From contig NZ_CP040751.1 in NCBI RefSeq assembly GCF_008001235.1, positions 789,001 through 853,000 of the forward strand: 64,000 nucleotides of DNA, in the 5' to 3' direction. This DNA comes from Salidesulfovibrio onnuriiensis (GTDB lineage: Bacteria > Desulfobacterota > Desulfovibrionia > Desulfovibrionales > Desulfovibrionaceae). A program made the position numbers and the translations under genes. Every line of letters starts with the position of its first letter. Position 1 is the first letter of the stretch. Of the stretch, positions 34,522 to 43,072 are shown piece after piece. The notes beneath the pieces were generated by a model. The model saw only the letters and a program-made list of their open reading frames with translations, ran no database searches and was not told the origin of the DNA.

Positions 34522-34590
34522 GATCCTGGTGGTACTGCCGGGGGCCGTGTCCGTCCAATCGGAAAAGCGGATACCTGGTCCTGGATCCGT

Positions 34591-35226
34591 TTATATCCCG
34601 AGCATGGCCACGGCCCGGCAGGGCGATCCGTCGCTGCCCCTGATGGGCAGGGGCAGGCAGGAAAAGGTGAACGGCTCCCTGGGCAGCAGCTCCAGGTTGG
34701 TCAGGTTTTCGATACAGACCATGCCCGCCCGGAACAGAGCCATGTGCGCTTCGTAGTCGTGGGTTTCCAGCGGGTCCGGAGAGGGGCTGTCCATGCCCAC
34801 GCCTCGCAGGTCCAGTCCGGTGAGGAACCGGGCGGCCAGCACGCTTAGCTCGGGCCAGTCCCGGTAGTACTGGTCGTTTCCCCAGTGCCTGTCCCAGCCT
34901 GTGCGCAGCAGCACGAAGTCCAGGTCGTTCGTTTTGGTCAGGGAGGACAGATGTTCCGGAGTGATGAGCTGGCCCGCTTCGGTGAGGTCCACCACCATTG
35001 CCTTGCCCACGAAGTATTCCGCCTGGAACCAGTCGATGGTCGGGCCTTCCTGAAGCATGTGGTACGGCGCGTCCATGTGGGTGCCGGTGTGCACGCCCAT
35101 GTCCAGGGCCGTGACCGAGAAGCCGTAGGTCTCATAGGTGCAGGGGCGCGGAAACCGGGGCGGCGTGTCTTCCGGGTATACGGGCATGCCGGGCTGAAGC
35201 GGATGGGTCAGGTCGATGACTTTCAT
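34591..35226 (-). CDS. Cyclase / kynurenine formamidase-like metal-dependent hydrolase
   Basis: The product is 211 residues. The metal-binding motif is HTGTHMDAPYHM, preceded by DLTHPLQPGMPVYPED, and the end is LPIRGSDGSPCRAVAMLG. These are the marks of the cyclase family (PF04199), which opens amide rings or forms lactones. The natural substrate is unknown. It starts 15 bp after the Dus stop on the same strand, so it is probably in one operon with it. Confidence 0.9.
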   Translation of the reverse strand: MKVIDLTHPLQPGMPVYPEDTPPRFPRPCTYETYGFSVTALDMGVHTGTHMDAPYHMLQEGPTIDWFQAEYFVGKAMVVDLTEAGQLITPEHLSSLTKTNDLDFVLLRTGWDRHWGNDQYYRDWPELSVLAARFLTGLDLRGVGMDSPSPDPLETHDYEAHMALFRAGMVCIENLTNLELLPREPFTFSCLPLPIRGSDGSPCRAVAMLGI

Positions 35227-35241
35227 GGGGAGCCTCCTTTT

Positions 35242-36275
35242 TCAACTGGTGAACATGAGCGCGTTGGGTCGTTCTGTGGTGGGCCGGTCCGGGGTCAGCG
35301 CTGCGTTTACGTTTTCCCGCATCCGGGCCATGGAATTGCCCTTGAGCAGTTCGCTCTGCATGCGTAGGCCGTAGGAAAAATTGGCGGTGATGTACACGGC
35401 TATTTTCTTGAACAGCTTGACCTGCCGGGCCGGGTGGTCGAAATGCTCCTCAATGGCGTCCAGGAGCTTCAGGGCATACTGGCGGTAGGCGTCCTCCCGG
35501 GGGGCGTTGTCACCCGCCATCTGGGAGAAAATCCAGGGCCGGGCAATGGCCATGCGGCCGAGGGCGATTCCGTCGCAGCCGGTGTGTTCGAACATTTTCA
35601 GGGCATCATCCGGGGTGCAGACGTTACCGTTGCCGATGACCGGGATGGACACCGCCTCCTTGAGAAGCCGGATGTGGTCCCAGACCGGAGGGCGTGAGCG
35701 TTTGTCCGGAGCCACGCGGGGATGGAAGACCAGGGCGTCCGCCCCGGCCTGCTCGAATGCCTTGCCCAGGTTCACGGCCGGTCCGGGGTCGCCGCTCCAG
35801 CCCGTACGGAATTTGATCGTCACCGGGATGCCTACAGCCTGGCGTACCGCCCGAACCACGTCCACGGCCCGGTCAGGGGCGCGCAGCAGGTCGGCCCCGC
35901 AGCCCTTCTTGCAGATGCCGCCCACGGAACAGCCCATGTTGATGTCCACCCCGAAAAAACCCTCGGCCTCCACGCGCCGGGCCGCAGGGACGAATTCCTC
36001 GGGCCGTGCCCCGGCCAACTGGCAGGAAAGATGGGGCAGCTCCTCCTTGCGGAACTTGAAGATGGGCGAGGTTGCCGGGTTCTCCTTGGGCAGGCCTAGG
36101 GCGCTGCACATTTCCGACACCATGAGCCCGCAACCGCCATAGCCTTCCAGCACCTGCCGGAAGGCCACATGGCCGAGTCCGACCATGGGGGCGAGCCAGA
36201 GCCTGTTGGCAACGGTCCTCCCCCCACGTTCAGTGGGCGGTTGACCAGTCGTGCGAGTGTCTCCCGGGTATTCAT
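35242..36275 (-). pseudogene. tRNA-dihydrouridine synthase, frame broken at a six-G tract
   Basis: The main frame reads RLWLAPMVGLGHVAFRQV, CSALGL, EGFFGVDINMGCSVGGICKKGCGADLL, KFRTGWSG and IPVIGNGNVCTPDDA, then GLRMQSELLKG: the FMN-dependent Dus family, which reduces U to D in tRNA. The family's catalytic Cys is kept in MGCS, where most members have GCP. The frame has no sensible start. The natural start MNTRETLARLVNRPLN (ATG 36275) lies in another frame and joins the main one at six C at 36220-36225. One extra G gives NVGGRTVANRLW and a 344-residue protein. The lesion may be an assembly error, since loss of this part of the barrel would inactivate the protein. Confidence 0.85.
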
Positions 36276-36340
36276 GCCTGTTTTCCTGTTCTGCGGGCAA
36301 CCGGTTATCCTGATTCCCCTTTCGCGTCCAGCCGTCCCCC

Positions 36341-36415
36341 TGTCAACAGTCTTTTTTTTCCCTGTGACGTCCTTTTGCCGTGCTTTTTTGTCCGGCCGGG
36401 AAAAGCGGGGGTAAG
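36341..36415 (+). promoter_or_regulatory. Shared upstream element, copy B (before the tail operon)
   Basis: This 75-bp stretch is 33 bp before the ATG of the tail nozzle gene and aligns without gaps to 2545..2619, with 60 of 75 positions identical. The conserved blocks are AGTCTTTTT, TCCTTTTGCCG, GTCCGG and GGAAAAGCGG; the middle differs most. It has no obvious sigma70 hexamers. It probably marks the start of the tail operon, since the gene to the left is transcribed away from it. Confidence 0.6.
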
Positions 36416-36448
36416 GTGCCTGAAACCTTCTCGGAACAGGAGCAGAGC

Positions 36449-38536
36449 ATGAGTATTGCCACACCGGCGTTGACGAATTTCACCTCCGGGGAATTGAGCC
36501 CCAGGTTGGAAGGCCGTACCGACCTGGCCAAGTATTTCAACGGCTGCAGGACGCTGGTCAACTTTCATGTCCATCCCCACGGGGGAGCCACCCGGCGTTC
36601 CGGGTTCCGGTTCGTGGCCGAGGCCTTGGGCCGGGAAAAGCCGGTCCTGCTCATTCCCTTCGAGTTCAACCCGGAGCAGACCTACATCCTTGAGCTGGGA
36701 GAGGACGCCAGCGGCCGGGGTTGCATGCGGGTCTTCACCGATCACGGCCTGGTGCTGGACAGCCAGGGACAGGTCTATGTGAAGGACATGCCCTATAGGG
36801 CCGAGGAGTTCTCCCGGTTGCGCTACGTCCAGTCCAACGATGTGCTCATTTTGGTGCATGCCAAGCACCCGCCGCGCCGGCTGACCCGCACCGGGCACGA
36901 CAAATGGAAACTGGAGGAAGTGTTTTTTCTGGGCAAGCCCGAGGCCTGGAAGGAGGATAACTATCCCTCCTGCTGCTGTTTTTTCGAGGAGCGCCTGGTG
37001 CTGGCCGCCACGCCGGACAAACCCGGCACCATCTGGTTTTCCCGTACCGGCGACATGAACGATTTCCGGCTCAAGACCTGCGAGGTGCCGCAGGAGAAGT
37101 GGCGCGACCTGCTCATCAAAGGTTCCAAGCGGGGCCGGGCCAACGACACCTTCGTGGTGCTCATGGGTGGACTGTTCGACAAGTCCGCGGGCATCCGGGG
37201 GCTCAATGCGAAAGGCGAGGATTGCTATTACCGGTACAAGGGAAATCGCGTTTTTGCCCCGGACACCAAGGATCAGACCGTGACCTTCGTGCACAATCCG
37301 TCTTCGGACAGCCATATCGAGTCCATTTGGGATGCATCCGGCGTCCTGCGAGACGGATTTTGGGATTGTCTCAAGGCGGGCGACCGCGTGGAGGCCCCTG
37401 CAGGGGACAAGCCCTTGGATGACGACGCCATCGAAGTGACCCTGGCCGGGCGCGAGGGCAACAACATCGAATTTTTGGTGCCCAAGGCCCGGCTTTGGGT
37501 GGGCACCACCGGGGGGGAATGGACCGTGGGCGGCGCCCGGCTCGGGGCCACCACGCCAGACAATATCAAGGCCAACCACGAGGGCTCCTGCGGCTCCTCG
37601 GGGGCGCGTCCGGAAACCGTGGGCTTTTCCACCCTGTTCATCCAGCGTTCGGGCACCAAGATTCGCTGTATGTCCTATCGCTATGATTCGGATGCCTATT
37701 CCTCTTCGGACCTGACCCTGCTTTCCGAGCACATCACCGGGCCGGGCGTGTCGCAGCTGGCCTATGTGCAGGAGCCGGATTCCACGGTTTACGGCATCCG
37801 CAAGGACGGAACCCTGGTGGCCCTGACCTATGAGCAGGACGAGGAAGTCATGGCCTGGACCCGGCTGGAGACTCTGGGGAGGGTGGAGTCCATTGCCTCG
37901 ATCCATGACGACAGCACCCGGCGCGACGAATTGTGGGCCGTGGTGCGAAGGTCGGTGAACGGCAGCGAGCGGCGCTACATCGAATATCTGGAGGGAGGTT
38001 TTGACGGGCCGGTGGAAGAGGCCTTTTTCGTGGACAGCGGGCTTTCCTACCGGGGCGAGCCCATAGAGTCCCTTTCCGGGTTGCAGCACCTGGCGGGCGA
38101 GATGGTCAGCGTGCTTGCGGACGGTGCCGTGCAGCCGGACCGGAAGGTGGCTGCCGACGGCAGCATCGAATTGGACCGGCCTGCGCGCGTGGTGCATGCA
38201 GGGCTTCCCTATAGGTCGATGTTGCAGCCCATGCGCCTGGATGCCGGGAGCGAGCGGGGTACGGCCCAGACCAAGCGCAAGCGTATCATTCGTGTTTCGG
38301 CTCGATTTCACAAGACCCTGGGCGGCCGGATCGGACCGTCCGAGGAGAGGCTTGAACCGGTGTATTTTCGGTCTGCGTCCGCGCCCATGGGCAGCCCCCC
38401 GGGGCTTTGGTCCGGGGACAAGGGAATCCGTTTCCCCAAGGGATGGGATCGCGACGGCGTCCTGACCATCGTGCAGGATCAGCCTTTGCCCATGACCGTG
38501 CTCATGATCGTACCGGAAGTGGTCATCAACGAATAA
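36449..38536 (+). CDS. Podovirus-like tail nozzle protein (tail tubular protein B-like)
   Basis: The product is about 695 residues. The start ALTNFTSGELSPRLEGRTDL, followed by KYFNGCRTLVNFHVHPHGGA and RRSGFRFVAEAL, is the widely shared N-terminus of short-tail phage nozzle or stabilising proteins, equivalent to T7 gp12. A beta-rich body follows (TPDKPGTIWFSRTGDMNDF, CGSSGARPETVGFSTLFIQR). It would form the tube that contacts the cell and carries the fibres. AGGAG precedes ATG 36449. It is the first gene of a rightward operon and follows copy B of the shared element. The frame is intact over 2.1 kb. Confidence 0.78.
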   Translation: MSIATPALTNFTSGELSPRLEGRTDLAKYFNGCRTLVNFHVHPHGGATRRSGFRFVAEALGREKPVLLIPFEFNPEQTYILELGEDASGRGCMRVFTDHGLVLDSQGQVYVKDMPYRAEEFSRLRYVQSNDVLILVHAKHPPRRLTRTGHDKWKLEEVFFLGKPEAWKEDNYPSCCCFFEERLVLAATPDKPGTIWFSRTGDMNDFRLKTCEVPQEKWRDLLIKGSKRGRANDTFVVLMGGLFDKSAGIRGLNAKGEDCYYRYKGNRVFAPDTKDQTVTFVHNPSSDSHIESIWDASGVLRDGFWDCLKAGDRVEAPAGDKPLDDDAIEVTLAGREGNNIEFLVPKARLWVGTTGGEWTVGGARLGATTPDNIKANHEGSCGSSGARPETVGFSTLFIQRSGTKIRCMSYRYDSDAYSSSDLTLLSEHITGPGVSQLAYVQEPDSTVYGIRKDGTLVALTYEQDEEVMAWTRLETLGRVESIASIHDDSTRRDELWAVVRRSVNGSERRYIEYLEGGFDGPVEEAFFVDSGLSYRGEPIESLSGLQHLAGEMVSVLADGAVQPDRKVAADGSIELDRPARVVHAGLPYRSMLQPMRLDAGSERGTAQTKRKRIIRVSARFHKTLGGRIGPSEERLEPVYFRSASAPMGSPPGLWSGDKGIRFPKGWDRDGVLTIVQDQPLPMTVLMIVPEVVINE

Positions 38537-38550
38537 AAGGAGAGGTTTGT

Positions 38551-39072
38551 ATGGGATATTCGGGAGCGGCGGGCAGCGCCGCCGGAGGCTCAGCCGCGGG
38601 CGGTGCGGGCGGCGTGTGGGGCATGGTTTTCAGTACCGCCATGAACCTTGTGCAGCAGAAACTCCAGGCTGATGCGCAGAACAGCGCCTGGAAGGATGCG
38701 GAAGAGGCTGCGGAAAATCAGGCGTTGCTTCAGGAGGAGCAGGCCAAGGGAGAAGCGGCCGAGTCGTTGCTTCAGTCCAGACGGGAAATTTCCCGATACC
38801 GCAAGGAAGCGGCCCAGCGCAGGGCGGCGACCCGCGCCGAATGGGGTGGAGCAGGGCTGGCCAACAGCGGTTCCGTGGCGCTCGGACAGGCCGCCGATGC
38901 GGTCCAGGACAGGCTTGATGCCGACGACATGCGTTTCAATGCCCAGCAACAGGCGCAGGGCATCCTGTCCCGGGGACGGGCCAAGGCCAATGCCACGCGC
39001 ATCGGCGGGGGCGCGGACATCAAGAAAAGCACTCTTTCTCTCGGCTCCGGAATTTACGGGCCGAGGAGGTAA
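38551..39072 (+). CDS. Internal virion/core-like protein (T7 gp14-like)
   Basis: The product is about 173 residues. A Gly/Ala/Ser-rich hydrophobic start (GYSGAAGSAAGGSAAGG, then WGMVFSTAMNLVQQKL) is followed by a long alanine- and charge-rich helix (EEAAENQALLQEEQAKGEAAE) and the segment RAEWGGAGLANSGS, ending AKANATRIGGG. This pattern is common in podovirus internal core proteins that are injected to form the channel through the envelope. Sequence similarity is low, so the call rests on pattern and on its place between nozzle and fibre genes. AAAGGAGAGG is the ribosome site. Confidence 0.6.
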   Translation: MGYSGAAGSAAGGSAAGGAGGVWGMVFSTAMNLVQQKLQADAQNSAWKDAEEAAENQALLQEEQAKGEAAESLLQSRREISRYRKEAAQRRAATRAEWGGAGLANSGSVALGQAADAVQDRLDADDMRFNAQQQAQGILSRGRAKANATRIGGGADIKKSTLSLGSGIYGPRR

Positions 39073-39074
39073 CA

Positions 39075-40006
39075 ATGACGGTTTCATCCACCATTTCGCG
39101 TACGGCGTACTCCGGCAACGGCTCCACCAGGAATTTCGCAATACCGTTCATGTTCATCAAGGACAGTGACCTGGAGATCGTGCTTCGCGCCGCTTCCGGT
39201 ACGGAGGCGCAGCTTTCCATTTCCACGGACTATACCCTGTCCGGCGCAGGAGAACAGCACGGGGGCGTTTGTTCTTTGAACTCGGCTCCCAAAGCCGGAG
39301 AAGTGCTGGTCATCAGGCGCAACCCGGCAATGATCCAGGAGGTCGACTACCTGGAAAACGACGCCTTTCCTGCCCAAAGTCATGAATCCGCCCTGGATCT
39401 GCTGACCATGATCTGCCAGGCGCTCTCCGAGCGTTTGGACCGGACGGTCTCCCTGAGGTTGTCCTCGGCCGTGACCGGCGTGGAGATCCCCGATCCCGAT
39501 CCGGGGACCGCCCTGGTCTGGAATGATTCCGGTGACAATCTGACAAACAAGAGCCTTGTCGCCCAAGGGCTGGTGGGGTTGCCTTTGGAGATATCCCAGG
39601 GGGGCACCGGCTGCACCTCCGCTGCCGACGTCCTTGCCGCCTTTGGAGGCGAGCCTGCGGATGCCTCCCTGCTCAAGAACGCGAAGCAGGGCCAATCTCT
39701 GGAGGCGGCCTTCCTGGAGCCCTATTTCGAAATAACCGACGCTGCTGAGCCCCCCATCAACCTTGCTGCGCGCAATCGCTTCAAGTGGATATTGAGCGCG
39801 GACCGGACCTTTCCGGATTTGAATCCGGCAGCCGAAGGGGAGTGGCATTTCAACGTTTATTCAGGTGGGCACGCCCTGACCCTGGCCGCCGAGTGGGGGG
39901 CAAGATTGTCGGGGAGATCCAGGCCGGAGCCTCCATGCACCGCCTGTGCCTCGTCAACGACGGCACGAGCCTGACCCTCTACATCGACAACAAAGGAGGC
40001 GCATGA
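39075..40006 (+). pseudogene. T7 gp17-like tail fibre with N-terminal attachment domain, frame broken at a six-G tract
   Basis: The first frame starts MTVSSTISRTAYSGNGSTRN, with a fold seen in the head-binding domain of T7-like fibres (FAIPFMFIKDSDLEI, YTLSGAG, VLVIRRNPA, YLENDAFPAQSHESALDLLTMI). Ordinary sequence continues to TLAAEW, after which it reads nonsense. A second frame gives the expected end KIVGEIQAGASMHRLCLVND, LTLYIDNKGGA and stops at 40006. The switch is at six G at 39895-39900. One more G makes a 310-residue protein. The next ATG overlaps the stop of the second frame (ATGA), which supports that frame as the true end. It could be a sequencing error, slippage or programmed frameshift. 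Confidence 0.8.
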
Positions 40007-42360
40007 TGGCCCGGACACCGAAACGGGGGCATGTGGGAGGAGGGGCGGCCAAGGTGTATCCGTACGAGATTCAGCAGAGCGCCTTTTTTCCGGGCGTGAA
40101 CGGGGTTTCATATCTGGAACGCACCATTGCAGCCAGCTCCGCAGATCGCACAAAGGCCACGTTTTCCTGCTGGGTTCGTCCGAATCAGGCGGCTACGTCG
40201 AACTTCCCGTGGCTGTTTGGCGCAGGGCCAACAAGCGCTGTCATGAATCCACGTTTTGGTATCTGGCTTGGGAGGGATACGGTAACGACATATGGGCTCA
40301 TGATTTATGAAGCGAACTCCGCGGGAACCGTTAGGGTCGATTATCGGGTGGACAACTCCAAGCTTTTTGCCGATCCGGCTGGATGGTATCATATTTTCGT
40401 TGTTATCAACAGCAACGAAGCAATATCTGCAGACCGGATAAAAGCCTATATCAACGGTGCTCAGGTTTCGTTGATCGTACACAAGGCAGTGCCTTCGGGG
40501 CATGAGATACTTTGGGGAGATTGTACGCAGCCGCATCTTTTTGCTGGTGTACTTGCAGCAACTGCTACGAGCGCCATTTCGCATCCCAACTCGTATTATG
40601 CGGAAGTCGTTCACATTGATGGCCAAGTTCGTACTCCCGATGATTTCGGGCAATGGTCAAAGCTCATCCCATCCCTTTGGGTTCCCAAACAATACGTTGG
40701 GACTTATGGACGCAACGGGTTCCACCTCGACTTTGCCAATGGCGCGGCCCTTGGTAACGATGTGTCCGGTAACGGCAACCACTTCTCTGCGCAGGGTGCA
40801 CCGTATCAGCTTCTTGATACACCGACCAACACGCATTGCGTTTGGAACAACCTTGTGTACGAATGGAACACCGGAAAGGGTGTCTACACCAACGGCAACC
40901 GCACGGCTTCAACCTCTGCAGACCAGTCCTTCTCAATGTCGCGAGGGACAGGCTTATACTCTGCTGTCGAGGGTGTTTATTGGGAATTGGCTCTCGATTC
41001 ACTCGTGGATAATACCAATTACTACTACGGACTGTGTGCATATGATGCACCCTACGGCAACATGATTGCAGAAGACGGCTATTTTACATGCAGCGCAACT
41101 GGCTACTGGAAAGGTACCGTGTTGACCAATTGGGCGGCAAATCCCAATCTCAAGACAGGCGATGTTATACAGTTTGCAGCAAAAGATAACAAAATGTGGG
41201 TCGGGAAAAATGGCGCGTGGTTGGAAGGAGGCAACCCTGAGAACGGTACAAATCCGCTCATGACCGACTTACCCGATTGGATTGTCCCGTTCGTTACGCC
41301 ATACAAAACGAACGAAATCACCACGCTGCATTCTGGTGCTACGGGGTTCACCTACACGCCGCCCTCTGGCTTCAAGACATTATGTACGGCCAACCTGCCG
41401 GAGCCGGAAATCCTTAACCCGGCAACCGGCAACGACATCGCACTGTATCAGGGCAATGGAACCACATTGGATATCAGCGGCCTCAACATGGCCCCGGATT
41501 ACGCCAATATCAAAGACTGTTCGGCCTCGGCCCACTGGCTCATGTGCGACACGGTACGTGGTGCCACCAAAGCCTTGGCTACCAGCTACAGCGGCGCGGA
41601 GTCTACGGAAGCTACGTCTATCACGGCGTTCAATTCCGACGGGATTTCCCTCGGCAACTACAGCCGGGTGAACAACAGCGGCGCTAACTTCTTGGCGCAG
41701 TTCCTCAAGCGAGGGCCTGCGTTTGGCTTTGACATAGTGCCCTATAACGGTGCGGGTCTTGCTGGCTTGCAGATTGCGCACAACTGCGGCGGCGCGCCGG
41801 AACTTATCATCGTCAAATGCACGTCCGGTTCGCAGAATTGGGGCGTCTACCACGTTGCTGCTGGGGCCACCAAGTATGGGCTGTTGAATGACACCCGGGC
41901 TTTTAACTTATCCTCTTCTCTTTGGAACGACACAGAACCAACCGCAACACACTTTACAGTAGGTGATTGGACCGGTGTAAACCAAGACGGCCAGCAGTAC
42001 GTTGCTTATATCTTCCGCTCCGTACCCGGATTTTCCAAGGTGTTCAGTTACGAAGGAAACGGAAACGCAGACGGCCCGTATACAGACCTCGGATTCAGGC
42101 CAAAGGCCATAATGCTTAAAGATTCGGCGGCTGCGGTGCCTTGGTACTTTTTCAACACGGAGGTTAATCCCATAAACCCTGTTGAAGATTACCTGTACCC
42201 GAACGCTGAGAACGCAGAACAGACCGCAGCAGGACTCCTCACATGTACGAGTACAGGATTCAAGGTAAGCCGAGTCTCTGGTGGCATCAATACAAACGGT
42301 GACACCATCATAGGCATTGCCTGGGCTGAACAACCTTTCAAATACAGCAACGCTTTTTAG
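40003..42360 (+). CDS. Large fibre/receptor-binding protein with lectin-like (LamG/SPRY) domains
   Basis: The product is about 785 residues. The N-terminal 220 residues have a LamG-like fold pattern (RTKATFSCWVRPNQA, FGIWLGRDTVTTYGLMIYE, WYHIFVVINSNE, VVHIDGQVRTPDDFG). The middle carries SPRY-like strands (GVYWELALDSL, GDVIQFAAKDNKMWVGKNG), and the C-terminal region repeats IVKCTSGSQNWGVYH, typical of the DUF7483-like domain of phage fibres. It would bind surface glycans. Two ATGs overlap the upstream stop, with AAAGGAGG ahead. By eye it is AT-richer than its neighbours over much of its length, with many rare codons, which suggests replacement by exchange with phages. Confidence 0.7.
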   Translation: MMARTPKRGHVGGGAAKVYPYEIQQSAFFPGVNGVSYLERTIAASSADRTKATFSCWVRPNQAATSNFPWLFGAGPTSAVMNPRFGIWLGRDTVTTYGLMIYEANSAGTVRVDYRVDNSKLFADPAGWYHIFVVINSNEAISADRIKAYINGAQVSLIVHKAVPSGHEILWGDCTQPHLFAGVLAATATSAISHPNSYYAEVVHIDGQVRTPDDFGQWSKLIPSLWVPKQYVGTYGRNGFHLDFANGAALGNDVSGNGNHFSAQGAPYQLLDTPTNTHCVWNNLVYEWNTGKGVYTNGNRTASTSADQSFSMSRGTGLYSAVEGVYWELALDSLVDNTNYYYGLCAYDAPYGNMIAEDGYFTCSATGYWKGTVLTNWAANPNLKTGDVIQFAAKDNKMWVGKNGAWLEGGNPENGTNPLMTDLPDWIVPFVTPYKTNEITTLHSGATGFTYTPPSGFKTLCTANLPEPEILNPATGNDIALYQGNGTTLDISGLNMAPDYANIKDCSASAHWLMCDTVRGATKALATSYSGAESTEATSITAFNSDGISLGNYSRVNNSGANFLAQFLKRGPAFGFDIVPYNGAGLAGLQIAHNCGGAPELIIVKCTSGSQNWGVYHVAAGATKYGLLNDTRAFNLSSSLWNDTEPTATHFTVGDWTGVNQDGQQYVAYIFRSVPGFSKVFSYEGNGNADGPYTDLGFRPKAIMLKDSAAAVPWYFFNTEVNPINPVEDYLYPNAENAEQTAAGLLTCTSTGFKVSRVSGGINTNGDTIIGIAWAEQPFKYSNAF

Positions 42361-42366
42361 GAGGGA

Positions 42367-42885
42367 ATGATGCAACTCAGACAGGAAACCTACTGGCTGC
42401 TGCCGAGAAACGGGCGAACCTACCGCGTGCTACCCCGGGAACAAATCAAAGGCCAGCCCATCCCGACCACGTGGGCCGGGGTTGGCCAGGCCCGGGCAAA
42501 AGAGCTGGGCGCGGTGGAGTGTCACCGTGATATGGTGCCGCCGTATCACTCCATCCCCGCAGAGACGGATCCCTGGACTGTGGAAGAGGCCGACGGGGTG
42601 AGGCATTATCGGCTGGATATGGCCATGCTGGTTCATGATGGTGAAGCCGAAAATGCGGCTTTGGCGGACAGCCTGCGCAGACAGCGCGATGAAAAGCTCA
42701 AAGAGAGCGACTGGGCCGTCCTGGCCCTGGAACGCCGCATCCGTCTGGCTGGCGGTACCGGGGACGGCGTGCCGTCCCTAGAGGAAAACTTGGCCCAGTG
42801 GGATGCCTACCGGGAAGCCCTGTGCACCCTTCCGGACTCCGCCGGATTTCCCCAGGAAGTGCAATGGCCTGAAAGGCCCGAATAG
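42367..42885 (+). CDS. Phage tail assembly chaperone-like protein
   Basis: The product is about 172 residues. The C-terminal part, RDEKLKESDWAVLALERR, then LAQWDAYREALCTLP and EVQWPERPE, matches the phage tail assembly chaperone family (Phage_tail_APC), which is placed after fibre genes and helps fold or trimerise them. The N-terminal part (YWLLPRNGRTYRVLP) is not recognised. AGGAGGG precedes two possible ATGs (42367 and 42370). It ends the first part of the tail operon. Confidence 0.78.
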   Translation: MMQLRQETYWLLPRNGRTYRVLPREQIKGQPIPTTWAGVGQARAKELGAVECHRDMVPPYHSIPAETDPWTVEEADGVRHYRLDMAMLVHDGEAENAALADSLRRQRDEKLKESDWAVLALERRIRLAGGTGDGVPSLEENLAQWDAYREALCTLPDSAGFPQEVQWPERPE

Positions 42886-42926
42886 TTCGGACACCCTTTT
42901 CATACCAACATCATAGATCCCGAACG

Positions 42927-42951
42927 GGCGCGGGCCTGATCATCCCGCGCC
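42927..42951. terminator. Hairpin in the spacer before the collar-gene array
   Basis: GGCGCGGG and CCCGCGCC form a perfect eight-base-pair stem with a nine-base loop. No T-run follows, so termination is uncertain. The 187-bp spacer also contains GTAAAT-GG-ATTTAC at 43002-43015, an operator-like palindrome, 58 bp before the first collar gene. The array may have its own promoter here. Confidence 0.4.
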
Positions 42952-43072
42952 TATCCGGCTGCGGCGAGCCGGGTGCATCTGTAAGAGGCGTTCATGCCAT
43001 GGTAAATGGATTTACGGTAAGTTTTCGCAAGCTTGCTGGTCTTGTCTCACGCGTATGAAAAAGGAGTAGTGA

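Noticed and set aside
36305-38311. Long minus-strand open frame (668 codons) opposite the tail nozzle gene
   Set aside because: It lies opposite a gene with recognisable phage motifs, and its translation is rich in Gly, His, Pro and Arg with no domain.
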